Below are positions 47,298-56,086 of a stretch of 64,000 nucleotides of DNA, piece by piece. Location: assembly GCA_945874145.1 (NCBI GenBank), contig CAMCFN010000001.1:1-64000 (forward strand), written 5' to 3'. Within the stretch, counting starts at the first letter, position 1; each line of letters begins with the position of its first letter. Below the pieces are notes generated by a model that was not told the origin of the DNA, did no database searches, and saw only the letters and a program-made list of their open reading frames with translations. The translations under genes were made by a program, and so were the position numbers. The DNA comes from Akkermansia muciniphila (lineage in GTDB: Bacteria; Verrucomicrobiota; Verrucomicrobiia; Limisphaerales; SXTU01).

Positions 47298-47779
47298 AAC
47301 CGCCTCCCCACCGTGGCGCCCATCGTGGACTCGGGGCGATACAGGAAAATGGAGAGCCGGCTCTCCGCCGGAAATCGCCCACCCGCCGAAGCGTCCTGCA
47401 CGATGAAGTCCACTTGGAACAAACCGTTGGTGGCCACCATGGTGATGCTGCGATTCCATGAGACGCCGGGATACAGGTTGCCGAAGTCCCCCGCGTCGCC
47501 GCCTTCCTCCAGCTTGTTGGTCAGGGACAGCTCCGACGCGAGGCTGCCGATGTCCACCGCCGGCTTCTGGAGGCGCTGCACGTTCTTCAAGTTGTGCGAG
47601 ACCAGCTCCAGCACCGAGAAGACGCACATGAAGAAGATGCCCACCGCGATCATGACTTCCAGCAGGGTGAAGGCAGCAGTGGGTGACAGGTGACGGGAGG
47701 CAGGTGAACAGCGGCGCAACGTGGCTGGCACGGCGTCACCTGCCACTTGCCACCTGTCACGTGTCACCATCGTCCTCAT
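47294..47779 (-). CDS. gspI: GspI-like minor pseudopilin
   Basis: Protein of 161 residues. The leader of 35 residues ends SPTAA before FTLLEVMIAVGIFFMCVFSVLELV. The body is short (SLTNKLEEGGDAGDFGNLYPG, then VDFIVQDASAGG), in line with GspI. Start ATG 47779 overlaps the gspH stop by ATGA and the stop overlaps the gspJ start by TTGA. Most of the leader (residues about 4-33, VTRDRWQVAGDAV and on) is encoded by a GTGAC-type inverted-repeat element (47681-47768), so the original start or leader may have been replaced. Confidence 0.82.
   Translation of the reverse strand: MRTMVTRDRWQVAGDAVPATLRRCSPASRHLSPTAAFTLLEVMIAVGIFFMCVFSVLELVSHNLKNVQRLQKPAVDIGSLASELSLTNKLEEGGDAGDFGNLYPGVSWNRSITMVATNGLFQVDFIVQDASAGGRFPAESRLSIFLYRPESTMGATVGRRF
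47681..47768. repeat. GTGAC-type inverted-repeat element in gspI leader
   Basis: Left arm 47681-47707 and right arm 47736-47768 are imperfect inverted copies built of GTGAC, GTGGC and GGTGA words. In the minus strand the whole element is open in the gspI frame and stops 8 bases short of the ATG. Same family as 34478-34571. Confidence 0.72.
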
Positions 47780-48357
47780 CGCATCACCTCGTAGTCCGCG
47801 CGGGCGGTGACCGGGTCGAGCGTGATCTTGCGCAGTTCGCCGTGCAGCGAGCGCAGCACCACGGTGAACTCGTCGCTGGTGCCGTTGGGACGGAAACGCA
47901 CGCCGACCGCTTCGGCGTCCTTCAGCAATTGAAAGTTGATCGCCAATTCCTCAATGCCCACCTCGGTCGGCAGCTTGACGGAAAATACCGCGTGCCCGTC
48001 TCCCGCCTTGGGCTCCGGACGCGCGCCGCCGCTGCTGGGGCTGGGACTCGCTCCCGTGGGGGCCACATCGAAAGTGTAGTCCTGCGGGCGGATGCGAAGT
48101 TCCACCATGGAGCCGCGCAAAATGGCCTGCGCGCGCGCCGTCGCGCAGGCTTCCATCACGCCCTGCAACGCGGTGCGCATGGGCTGTTTGTTCTGGGCGG
48201 AAACGAAGGCGGGAATGGAAACGGACATCAAGATGGCGATCAACCCGACCACGATCATGATCTCGATGAGAGTGAAGGCATGGGCGGCGGCCAAGGAGCT
48301 TCGGCTCCGCGTCTCGGGGTCGCTTGCCACCCGCCAATTGTCACCGGCCAGCTTCAT
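47776..48357 (-). CDS. GspH/GspG-like pseudopilin
   Basis: Protein of 193 residues. The leader (27 residues) ends AAAHA before FTLIEIMIVVGLIAILMSVSIPAF, the classical pseudopilin helix. The soluble part (MEACATARAQAILRGSMVELRIRPQ; later FTVVLRSLHGELRKITLDPVTA) is GspH-like. There is an Ala/Pro/Ser linker at about 90-113. Overlaps gspF (ATGA) upstream and gspI (ATGA) downstream. The leader encodes GDNWRVASD, a degenerate relative of the GTGAC repeat found in gspI, plus a GGAGC-TTCG-GCTCC hairpin (48295-48308). Confidence 0.82.
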   Translation of the reverse strand: MKLAGDNWRVASDPETRSRSSLAAAHAFTLIEIMIVVGLIAILMSVSIPAFVSAQNKQPMRTALQGVMEACATARAQAILRGSMVELRIRPQDYTFDVAPTGASPSPSSGGARPEPKAGDGHAVFSVKLPTEVGIEELAINFQLLKDAEAVGVRFRPNGTSDEFTVVLRSLHGELRKITLDPVTARADYEVMR

Positions 48358-49646
48358 CGTCCCATGCTGGTTCCGATGTTCGAGGTGATCGAGAACATCG
48401 CCTGCAACACGCTCAACAGCAGGAAGCCCACGCCCAGCGCGATGCCGACGATCATCACCGGCTCGATGAGGTTGGTCATGACGCGGAGGCCGATGTTGAG
48501 TTCGCTCTCGTAGGTGTCGGCCACGTTGCGGAGCGCACCGGGCACATCGCCGGTGTCCTCGCCGATCTTGATGAGGTCGATCATGAGCTGCGGGAAGACT
48601 TTGCTGCGCGCCAGCGGCTGCGCGATGGTTTTGCCGTCCGTCACCGCCTCGCGAGTTTGGGCGATGGCCTGCTTGAGGACGACATTGGGCACCACCTGCT
48701 CGGTGATCTTCAGCGCGGTGAGCACGGAGACGCCGTTCTGCATGAGCGTGGAGAGCGTGCGGGCGAACTGGCCGAACAGGTGCAGCCGCACGACGCGACC
48801 GACGATGGGGGCGTTGAGCTTCCAGCGGTCGAGCGTGTGCCGGCCGAGGTCGCTCGCCCGGAAGCGCAGGAACACGATGCTGCCCGCCACCAGCACGACG
48901 CCCATCGTCAGCAGATACACGGGGTCGCTGAAGAAGTTGCTGATGCCGATGAGCAGCCGTGTGGAGGCGGGTAGATCCACCTTCATGTCCGCGAAGATGC
49001 TGAGAAACTTCGGCAGCATGTAGGTCATGAAAAAGAACACGATGACCAGCCCCGTCAGCATCACAAACGCCGGGTAGATCAAGGCCGAGCTGAATTTCTG
49101 CTGCACCTCCGCGAACCGCTCGTAGTGCTCCGCCAGCCGCTTGAGCACCTCCTGCAGCGAGCCGCTCTGCTCGCCGGCGCGCACCATGTTCACATACATG
49201 TCCGAGAAGACGACCGGCTGCTTGGCCATCGCGTCGGACAGGCTGCGCCCCTCGGTGACATCGTTGCGGAGCTGCTTGCTGACAGAGGACGGGATGCCCT
49301 TGGTTTCCAAGTGCGTCATGCTGTTGAGCGCGACGGTGAGGGGCATGCCGGACTTGAGCAGGTTGGAAAACTGCTGGGTGAAGGTGGCCAACTCCTGGAG
49401 CTTGGGCTTGCTCGGTCGCAAGGCCGCCTCGCGCAGCGTGGGAGGCAGCAAGGCGATCAGGGAGAAGCTTTTGCCGGCCGCGGCTCCAGGCGTGCTGGCG
49501 ACCCCGCCCTTCGCCGCCTCGACCGCCACGGGGAACAATCCCATGCGGTCGATCTGCGCCAGCGCGGCGCTGCGGTCGTTGCCCTCGAGCACGCCGGTGA
49601 CGGTCTCGCCGGAGCGTTTGCGGGCCTTGTAGGTGAATTGCGCCAT
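48354..49646 (-). CDS. gspF: GspF-type inner membrane platform protein
   Basis: Protein of 430 residues, with the two T2SSF domains: TFTQQFSNLLKSGMPL...RAGEQSGSLQEVLKRL in the first half and GQFARTLSTLMQNGVSVLTALKI...KIGEDTGDVPGALRNVADTYE in the second. Three to four membrane helices. The N-terminus MAQFTYKARKRSGETVTGVLEG is the family signature. First gene of the gspF-H-I-J-K operon, all coupled by 4-base overlaps except the 10-base gap before gspK. A second, divergent GspF/PilC is encoded at 52378. Confidence 0.94.
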   Translation of the reverse strand: MAQFTYKARKRSGETVTGVLEGNDRSAALAQIDRMGLFPVAVEAAKGGVASTPGAAAGKSFSLIALLPPTLREAALRPSKPKLQELATFTQQFSNLLKSGMPLTVALNSMTHLETKGIPSSVSKQLRNDVTEGRSLSDAMAKQPVVFSDMYVNMVRAGEQSGSLQEVLKRLAEHYERFAEVQQKFSSALIYPAFVMLTGLVIVFFFMTYMLPKFLSIFADMKVDLPASTRLLIGISNFFSDPVYLLTMGVVLVAGSIVFLRFRASDLGRHTLDRWKLNAPIVGRVVRLHLFGQFARTLSTLMQNGVSVLTALKITEQVVPNVVLKQAIAQTREAVTDGKTIAQPLARSKVFPQLMIDLIKIGEDTGDVPGALRNVADTYESELNIGLRVMTNLIEPVMIVGIALGVGFLLLSVLQAMFSITSNIGTSMGR

Positions 49647-49768
49647 GTGACTGGGCCGATACTTAACCAGCCAAGACCGAAAGTTGCGAGCGGGAAGGCG
49701 CGTTGTGGGGTTGCGCGGCGCGCACGGCGGCTGTTACATCTCGGTTCATCGTCCAAGCACGAGCGCGC

Positions 49769-51049
49769 ATGCGGTCCCTTCTTGCCTTGAGTTTGTCTCT
49801 CGCCCTGACCGGGGTGCTGTTGCTGATGAACCTTGTCTTGCTTCGGTCGGCAGGCGGGCCGGGGCTGGCTTCAGTTGAGCGGCGGACGGTGGTCGCCACC
49901 CAGCGCGCGGCCCGGCCCATCCCGCCAGACGAGCCAGTCGCGCCGCCAGCAGGCGCGGCAGCCTTCCATTGGCGGGCGGTGGAATCGGCGGATTACCCCC
50001 GCTACGCCGCAAACCTCCGGGCCATCGGTGCCCCGCCGAATGTGGTGCGGGACATTCTGCTCGCCGATGTTGAGAAGCTCTACGCCGAACGTCTCGCGGC
50101 CTTGGAAGGAGACCGCGAGGACAACTTCTGGCAGACCGCTGATGAACGGGACGCGCGTGCCCGTGCGCTGGCCACGCAGCGCCATGCCTTGGAGTTGGAG
50201 AAGCGCGCGCTCATCCGCCAGTTGCTCGGGGCGGAGCTGAGTTTCAAGGCGCTTCAGGAATTGCGCGAACGCGGCTTCGCCTCCGCCATCGCCGAACTCT
50301 TGCTGGGCTTCACCGAGCTTCCCAAAACCGATCATCTCGTCACCGTCCACCATCTGCGGGAGGCGGATGTGGAGGCTCACCTTGTCCTGCGCGAAGGCAT
50401 GCTGCTGGACGACGATCTCACGGTGCTCCGGGCGTTGCGTGAGTTTTTCGAGGCGGAGCTGGCCCAAAAGCTGGTGCCCTCGGAGCTGGAGGAATTGCGC
50501 TACCGGCTCGCCGCCGTGGAGAATCTCACCGCCCTCAAACAGACGAACGGCGTGCCGATCACCGGCGGGGAACTGCGCGAGGCGGCGCGCCTGCGGGCCG
50601 ACACGCGGGATTATCTGGCCAAGGTGATTGATCTGGAGGACCACATTTACCCCGAAGAAACCCGGCAGCAGGGCGATGCGGCCTTCGAGGAGTTGTTGCG
50701 GCGGTTCCTCGGTCAGGCGCGCTACGCGGACGTGGAGCGAGCTCGAGACCAGACGTTTGTGGAATTGTTCCAGAGCACGGCGCAGTTGGGCGTGGCCAAG
50801 GCGGCACTGATTGAAGCCCACGCGGCACGGCGCACCGCAGCAGCGCAGGCGCGGGAAATCCGCGAGGATGGCGCGCTCTCCGTCGAGGAGCGGGCGGTGC
50901 TGCTGGCCACCTTGCGGGCCACCGCGACGGCCACGCTGGCGCGGAGCCTTGGCCCGGTTGGCTTCGCCGCCTACGTGAAGAGCCATGGCCAGAGCCTGAC
51001 CAACGCGCTGTCGTTGCAGCCGCAGCGGCGCCGCCCCACCGCCCCATGA
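49769..51049 (+). CDS. Uncharacterised membrane-anchored coiled-coil protein (paralogue 1)
   Basis: Protein of 426 residues from ATG 49769 with a signal-anchor (RSLLALSLSLALTGVLLLMNLVLL). After a Pro/Ala spacer comes the block FHWRAVESADYPRYAANLRAIGAPPNVVRDIL, which has a counterpart in the next gene (FQWSQLEATN...NLLAIGCP). The rest is strongly helical and charged, with long coiled-coil stretches (ERAALEGDRED, RDARARALATQRHALELEKR). I recall unnamed Verrucomicrobiota proteins with the NLRAIGCP motif but no function. Divergent from gspF, with a 122-base gap, and overlapping the next gene by ATGA. Confidence 0.72.
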   Translation: MRSLLALSLSLALTGVLLLMNLVLLRSAGGPGLASVERRTVVATQRAARPIPPDEPVAPPAGAAAFHWRAVESADYPRYAANLRAIGAPPNVVRDILLADVEKLYAERLAALEGDREDNFWQTADERDARARALATQRHALELEKRALIRQLLGAELSFKALQELRERGFASAIAELLLGFTELPKTDHLVTVHHLREADVEAHLVLREGMLLDDDLTVLRALREFFEAELAQKLVPSELEELRYRLAAVENLTALKQTNGVPITGGELREAARLRADTRDYLAKVIDLEDHIYPEETRQQGDAAFEELLRRFLGQARYADVERARDQTFVELFQSTAQLGVAKAALIEAHAARRTAAAQAREIREDGALSVEERAVLLATLRATATATLARSLGPVGFAAYVKSHGQSLTNALSLQPQRRRPTAP

Positions 51050-52299
51050 ACCTGCGCGGCTCCATCCTCGGCTCGGTGGCCATCAACCTCGCGTTGGTGG
51101 GAGCGCTGCTGTTCCAAACCGCCCGCCAGCGTGCGGCGACCCTGCCCGAGGCGCGGTTGATGGTCATTACCAACGTCGTCACCGAAGCCGCCGTTGCGCC
51201 CGCGAAGGTGATGCCGGCAGTGGTGGTGGCCGGCAGCCCGCCGTTCCAGTGGAGCCAGCTTGAGGCCACGAACATTCTCGTCGTCGCCACCAACCTGCTG
51301 GCCATCGGTTGCCCGGCGGAAACCGCGCTGGATCTGCTCGAAGCCCGGCTGGCTGACGACCTCCGCGCCCGGCTGCGGGAATTGATGCGTCCTTCCAACG
51401 GCCGCTTCTGGGAGCTGGCGGCCACCCGTGGCCAGTTGGAGAGCATGATTGAAGGCACCGCCATTCAGGAAACCGTCGCGCAGTGGACGCGTGAGCATGA
51501 CCAAGTGCTGAAGGCGCTGCGCCAGACACTGCCGGTCCCGGCGGCCACGCCGAGCGGGAAGACCAGCGCGGGCCATTACCGCCATCTGGCGGCGGAGAAG
51601 GAGACGCAGTTGGCCGAACTGGAGGCCCGGCACAATCAGGAAACGAGCAAACTTCACTCGGAGCTGGCCCAACTCCCCGGGCCCGAGCGGGCCACCAAGC
51701 TGAAGGAGACGCGCGACCGCCAGCAGACCGAGCGGGCCGCTTTGCTCAGCCCGGCGGAGCAGAGCGAGGTGGAGCTGCGCCGCAGCCCGCAAGCCGCAAA
51801 GGTGCGGGAATTGCGCGGCTTCATGGCCACCCCGGCGGAGCTGCGCGCCCTCGCGCTGACGCTCAAGGACTTTGATGCCACACACCCGCAACCGCCTCGA
51901 CCTGACCCAACCCGGCTGGAGGACATGGCCAATTATGAGGCCAAAGTCGCCGCGCTTGAAACCGAGCGGAAGGCCGTGCTGCTGGCGCGTTTGGGCGCGC
52001 AACGCGTCGCCGAGTTCGAGCGGGGCAGCGACCCTCGGTTCCACACCTTGCTGAAGCTCGCGCGTCGGCTGGAGGTGCCCAGTGCCGCTGCCGGCCACTG
52101 GTTGGTGCTGCAAAACACCACTCAGAACCAAGCGGCCGACACGCGGCAGAACACCCAGCTAAGCCCGGAAGCTCGCACCGTGGCACTCGCTGCCATTCGC
52201 GCGGCGGCGGAACAGGAATTGCAGGCTGCGGTTGGGGCCCGGGGTTGGGGTGCCTATCAGCGTTACGCGGGTGATTGGTTGAAGCAAGTGGCCCGCTGA
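51046..52299 (+). CDS. Uncharacterised membrane-anchored coiled-coil protein (paralogue 2)
   Basis: Protein of 417 residues with a signal-anchor (SILGSVAINLALVGALLF). It repeats the layout of the preceding gene: spacer, FQWSQLEATN ... TNLLAIGCPAETALDLL, then a long Glu/Arg/Ala-rich coiled coil (ETQLAELEARHNQETSKLHSEL) and a C-terminal LAAIRAAAEQELQAAVG matching LRATATATLARSLG in the first. The two genes therefore arose by tandem duplication. They stand between two GspF genes, so a role with the secretion or pilus machinery is possible. Confidence 0.72.
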   Translation: MNLRGSILGSVAINLALVGALLFQTARQRAATLPEARLMVITNVVTEAAVAPAKVMPAVVVAGSPPFQWSQLEATNILVVATNLLAIGCPAETALDLLEARLADDLRARLRELMRPSNGRFWELAATRGQLESMIEGTAIQETVAQWTREHDQVLKALRQTLPVPAATPSGKTSAGHYRHLAAEKETQLAELEARHNQETSKLHSELAQLPGPERATKLKETRDRQQTERAALLSPAEQSEVELRRSPQAAKVRELRGFMATPAELRALALTLKDFDATHPQPPRPDPTRLEDMANYEAKVAALETERKAVLLARLGAQRVAEFERGSDPRFHTLLKLARRLEVPSAAAGHWLVLQNTTQNQAADTRQNTQLSPEARTVALAAIRAAAEQELQAAVGARGWGAYQRYAGDWLKQVAR

Positions 52300-52377
52300 A
52301 CGCGCGCCCGGCGACGTCCGCCACCTTCGGGGTTTGGCTTGATAATGCCTCCCCCGAGCTATATCACCCACCAAAGT

Positions 52378-53592
52378 ATGCCGTCTTTCAGCTACGTCGC
52401 CCGTGAAGCCTTCTCCGGCAAGGAGGTCCGCAGCGTCCTTGACGCCAATACGGAGCAGGAGGCCATCGCCAGCCTGCTGGGCCGAAACATGCTGGTCGTT
52501 TCCATTCAGGAGGCCAGTGGTAAAAAGGGCAAGGCCACCACTGGAGCCGTCCCGCTACAGGACTTGGTGATGTTCACCCGGCAGCTCGCCACGCTGATTG
52601 ACGCGGGCATCGCCATCGTGGGAGCGCTTCAGGCGCTGGCGGAGCAGACGGACAACAAGATCATGCGGGATGTCATCCGCGACATCTGTGCGCGGGTCGA
52701 GAGCGGCGACAACTTCTCGGCGGCGTTGATGAAGCATCCCAAGACCTTCGAACGCCTCTACTGCTGCATGGTGGACGCCGGTGAGAAGGGCGGATTGCTC
52801 GCAGAGATTCTGGCCCGCCTCGCGACTTACTTGGAGAATACCGTCCGGCTGCAAAAGAAGGTCAAGTCGGCGATGATGTATCCCACCATCGTCACCATCG
52901 TGGCCCTGACCATCACCTGCTTCCTGCTGATCAAAGTCGTGCCCACCTTCGGTGAAATCTTCTCCGGTTTCGGCGCGAAGCTGCCCGCGCCCACGCAGTT
53001 CCTGATCGACCTGTCGGAGTGGATGAAAAAGTGGTGGTGGCTGATCGGCCTCGGCGCGGGCGCGGTGGTGTATGGCTGGCTGGCCTTCATCAAGACCAAG
53101 GTCGGGCTGGAGTTCTGGGACAAGAACCGCATCCGCCTGCCCGTCTTCGGCCATATTGCGCACAAGATCTGCCTCGCGCGCTTTTCCCGCACCCTCGCTT
53201 CGCTCATCCGTTCCGGTGTGCCCATCCTTGAGGTGCTGAACATCACCGCCAATTGCGTCGGCAACGTGGTCATGGAGAATGCCATCCGATCCGCCGCCTC
53301 CGACATCGAGAGAGGCGACGGCATCTCCGCCGCGCTGGGCCGCCATCCGGTCTTCCCGGTGATGATCATCCGCATGCTCAACGCCGGCGAGCAGACCGGC
53401 AAGATTGACGCGATGCTCGAGCGCGTGGCGGACTTCCTTGATGATGAGATTGAGACCATCCTGGACGGCTTGACGTCCCTCATCGAGCCGCTGTTGATCG
53501 TGTTCCTCGGCGTGACCGTCGGCAGCATCGTCATTGCGATGTTCCTGCCCATCTTCAAGATGAGCGAGATCATCAACCCGCCGGGCCGCTGA
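52378..53592 (+). CDS. PilC/GspF-type inner membrane platform protein
   Basis: Protein of 404 residues from ATG 52378 (MPSFSYVAREAFSGKEVRSVLD). Two T2SSF domains: FTRQLATLIDAGIAIVGALQ...DAGEKGGLLAEILARLATYLE and FSRTLASLIRSGVPILEVLNI...NAGEQTGKIDAMLERVADFLDDE. Closer in wording to type IV pilus PilC than the GspF at 48354. I infer that it pairs with the GspE/PilB ATPase at 1045 or with a pilus system outside the window. A 13-residue in-frame extension to 52339 is unlikely. Confidence 0.93.
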   Translation: MPSFSYVAREAFSGKEVRSVLDANTEQEAIASLLGRNMLVVSIQEASGKKGKATTGAVPLQDLVMFTRQLATLIDAGIAIVGALQALAEQTDNKIMRDVIRDICARVESGDNFSAALMKHPKTFERLYCCMVDAGEKGGLLAEILARLATYLENTVRLQKKVKSAMMYPTIVTIVALTITCFLLIKVVPTFGEIFSGFGAKLPAPTQFLIDLSEWMKKWWWLIGLGAGAVVYGWLAFIKTKVGLEFWDKNRIRLPVFGHIAHKICLARFSRTLASLIRSGVPILEVLNITANCVGNVVMENAIRSAASDIERGDGISAALGRHPVFPVMIIRMLNAGEQTGKIDAMLERVADFLDDEIETILDGLTSLIEPLLIVFLGVTVGSIVIAMFLPIFKMSEIINPPGR

Positions 53593-53604
53593 GCAGGGCA
53601 AGAG

Positions 53605-53656
53605 GTAAACGGCAAAAGGACGGCGCTGCGCAACGCTGGCCCTTTTGCCTTTTTAC
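53605..53656. repeat. GGCAAAAGG inverted repeat after pilC-like gene
   Basis: Left arm 53605-53619 (GTAAACGGCAAAAGG) and right arm 53641-53656 (CCTTTTGCCTTTTTAC) with a GC-rich 21-base loop. The T-rich right side allows it to work as a terminator for the pilC-like gene, but its design matches the other tandem-word elements of this window. Confidence 0.6.
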
Positions 53657-53684
53657 TTTGACCATTTGTCTTCTTCATTAGCGC

Positions 53685-56045
53685 ATGGTCGCCCGTGTCA
53701 CCTTGGAAATCGCGCTCCGCCGGGAGTTCGATTACGCCATCCCGCCCGAGCTGACGGGGCAGGTGGAGGTGGGCACCCGCGTGAAGGTTCCCTTCGGCCA
53801 CCGGCAGGTCATGGGCTGCGTCACCGCCCTCGTCGAGCAGTCCACGCACACCAATCTGCGACATCTCACCGGCGTTGTCGGCAAGCAGTCGCTGGTCACC
53901 GCCAAGGTGCTGCGGCTCGCCCGCTGGATTGGTGAGTATTATTGCTGCGCGCCGGAACTGGCCCTCAAGAGCGTGCTGCCCCAGGCCATCCGTCGCGAGC
54001 AGGAAGGCTGGCGCGAACGTCTGTGCGTCCGCCTGCTTCCGGTCACGGGCGAGATGCCCAAGCTCACCAAGCGCCAGCAGGCAATCCTCAACCTGCTCGA
54101 AGAGCGTCGGGAGCTGCCGCTGGCAGAGCTGTTGGAACTGGCAGAGACCACGGCGGAAACCATCCGCCGACTGGAGGACAAGCATCTGGTCGCCATCACC
54201 AGCCAAGTTTCCGAGCGCGACCCGTATGCGAACGAAGTCATCAGCCGGACGGATCCACTGCCATTGAACGCCGAGCAGGCGAAGGCGCTGGCGGTAATTT
54301 GCGCGCGCATGGATGCAGCGGGGAAGTGTGGGGCGGGGACGACCTTCACAACTTCGCCCACGCCTGCCACCTTCTTGCTCCACGGCGTCACCGGCTCCGG
54401 CAAGACGGAGGTGTATCTCCAGGCCATCGCCCACGCGCTTACGCAGGGCAAGGGCGCGGTGGTGCTCGTGCCGGAAATCGCACTTACGCCGCAAACCGTG
54501 GAACGCTTCAAGGCGCGCTTCAGCCACGGCCCGCTGCAAACGCAGGTCGCCGTGCTGCATTCGCACCTCAGCGCGGGCGAGCGCCACGATGAGTGGCACA
54601 AGATCCGGCAAGGCCGCGCCCGCATCGTCATTGGCGCGCGCTCGGCCATCTTCGCCCCCGTCGAACCGCTCGGTTTGATCATCGTGGATGAGGAGCACGA
54701 GCATTCCTATAAACAGGAGGAGACGCCGCGTTATCATGCCCGCGATGTGGCAGTGGTCCGCGGTCAGATGGAGGATGCCGCGGTCGTTCTCGGCTCCGCC
54801 ACTCCGTCGATGGAGAGTTTTTACAACGTCCAGCGAGGCAAATATGCCTTGCTGGAACTCAAGATCCGCGCCGACGAGAAGAAAATGCCCGTGGTGCGCG
54901 TCGTGGACATGCGGCAGGAAGCCCGCAAGGAAAAGGGCGTCCCGATTTTTTCCGTCCAGCTCAAGGAAGCCATCACGCAGCGCCTCGAACGCCGCGAGCA
55001 GACGATGCTCTTCCTCAACCGGCGCGGCTATTCCAGCTCGCTCCAGTGTCCACAGTGCGGCTTCGTGGCCGAGTGCCCGAATTGCAGTGTCGCGCTCACT
55101 TACCACCGGCGCGCACAGAAGATTTGCTGCCACATCTGCGGCCACGAGGCTCCCGCCCCCACGGCCTGTCCCGAGCCCAAGTGCCGGAGCGCGGCGATCC
55201 GCTACGCCGGCCTTGGCACCGAGCGGGTGGAGGAGACGCTGACCAAACTGTTCCCGCACGCACGCGTGCAGCGAATGGACTCGGACCTGATGAAACGCAA
55301 GGAGGACTACCGCCGCGTGCTCGGCGATTTCAAGGCGGGCAAGACGGACATCCTCGTGGGCACGCAGATGATCGCGAAAGGTCTGCACTTCGAGAACGTG
55401 ACGCTCGTCGGCGTCATTCACGCGGACCTGAGCCTGCACATTCCAGATTTCCGCGCGGGTGAGCGCACGTTTCAACTGCTCACACAGGTGGCTGGCCGCG
55501 CCGGCCGGGGCGATGTCGAGGGCGAGGTGTTCGTGCAAAGTTTCACGCCCTTTCACCCCGCCATCCAATTTGCCCGGCGGCATGATTTTGTCGGCTTTTA
55601 CGAACAGGAAATCGAGTTTCGCGAGCAGCTAAAATACCCGCCCGTCTCCCGGCTGGCGCTGCTGACGCTCAAAGGCCGCAACGAGGAAAAGGTGAAGTTT
55701 GCCGCCGAGCATGTCGCCCGGACGATAGAAACGCTGGCCAGCGGTCAGGATGTGCCAACAGCTGAGCGCGCCAGTGCGCCGGAGATGGAGCTTCTGCCAG
55801 ACACCGGCTCCGGTCGAGCTCTGCCCACTCCCCACTCCCCCACCGCCGCGCTCCGCGATCTCGTCATCGCCGGCCCGGCTCCCGCGCCACTTCTGCGCGC
55901 GGAGACTTTCTACCGTCACCAGATCATGCTGCGCACTGGCCAGATGCCCCGACTGAGCAAGTTGCTGGCTAGAATGCTGGAGAAGCTGGGCTTGCCCGAG
56001 GACGTGACTCTGGCCGTGGACATCGACCCTGTGAGCCTGATGTGA
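53685..56045 (+). CDS. priA: Primosomal protein N' (replication restart helicase)
   Basis: DNA helicase that reloads the replisome at stalled forks. The 786 residues contain the N-terminal 3'-end binding domain (VARVTLEIALRREFDYAIP), Walker A GVTGSGKTEVYL, DEEH box (IIVDEEHEHSYKQEE), the zinc cysteines CPQC...CPNC...CCHIC...CPEPKC, and motif QVAGRAGRG. Near the C-terminus an Ala/Pro/Ser-rich stretch (about residues 690-725) interrupts the usual last domain and may be a lineage-specific linker. The start ATG 53685 fits the family N-terminus. Confidence 0.96.
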   Translation: MVARVTLEIALRREFDYAIPPELTGQVEVGTRVKVPFGHRQVMGCVTALVEQSTHTNLRHLTGVVGKQSLVTAKVLRLARWIGEYYCCAPELALKSVLPQAIRREQEGWRERLCVRLLPVTGEMPKLTKRQQAILNLLEERRELPLAELLELAETTAETIRRLEDKHLVAITSQVSERDPYANEVISRTDPLPLNAEQAKALAVICARMDAAGKCGAGTTFTTSPTPATFLLHGVTGSGKTEVYLQAIAHALTQGKGAVVLVPEIALTPQTVERFKARFSHGPLQTQVAVLHSHLSAGERHDEWHKIRQGRARIVIGARSAIFAPVEPLGLIIVDEEHEHSYKQEETPRYHARDVAVVRGQMEDAAVVLGSATPSMESFYNVQRGKYALLELKIRADEKKMPVVRVVDMRQEARKEKGVPIFSVQLKEAITQRLERREQTMLFLNRRGYSSSLQCPQCGFVAECPNCSVALTYHRRAQKICCHICGHEAPAPTACPEPKCRSAAIRYAGLGTERVEETLTKLFPHARVQRMDSDLMKRKEDYRRVLGDFKAGKTDILVGTQMIAKGLHFENVTLVGVIHADLSLHIPDFRAGERTFQLLTQVAGRAGRGDVEGEVFVQSFTPFHPAIQFARRHDFVGFYEQEIEFREQLKYPPVSRLALLTLKGRNEEKVKFAAEHVARTIETLASGQDVPTAERASAPEMELLPDTGSGRALPTPHSPTAALRDLVIAGPAPAPLLRAETFYRHQIMLRTGQMPRLSKLLARMLEKLGLPEDVTLAVDIDPVSLM

Positions 56046-56086
56046 GCCTGGCGGACTGTGTGGCAGCCCGGTTCCCGAGCTGCTGT

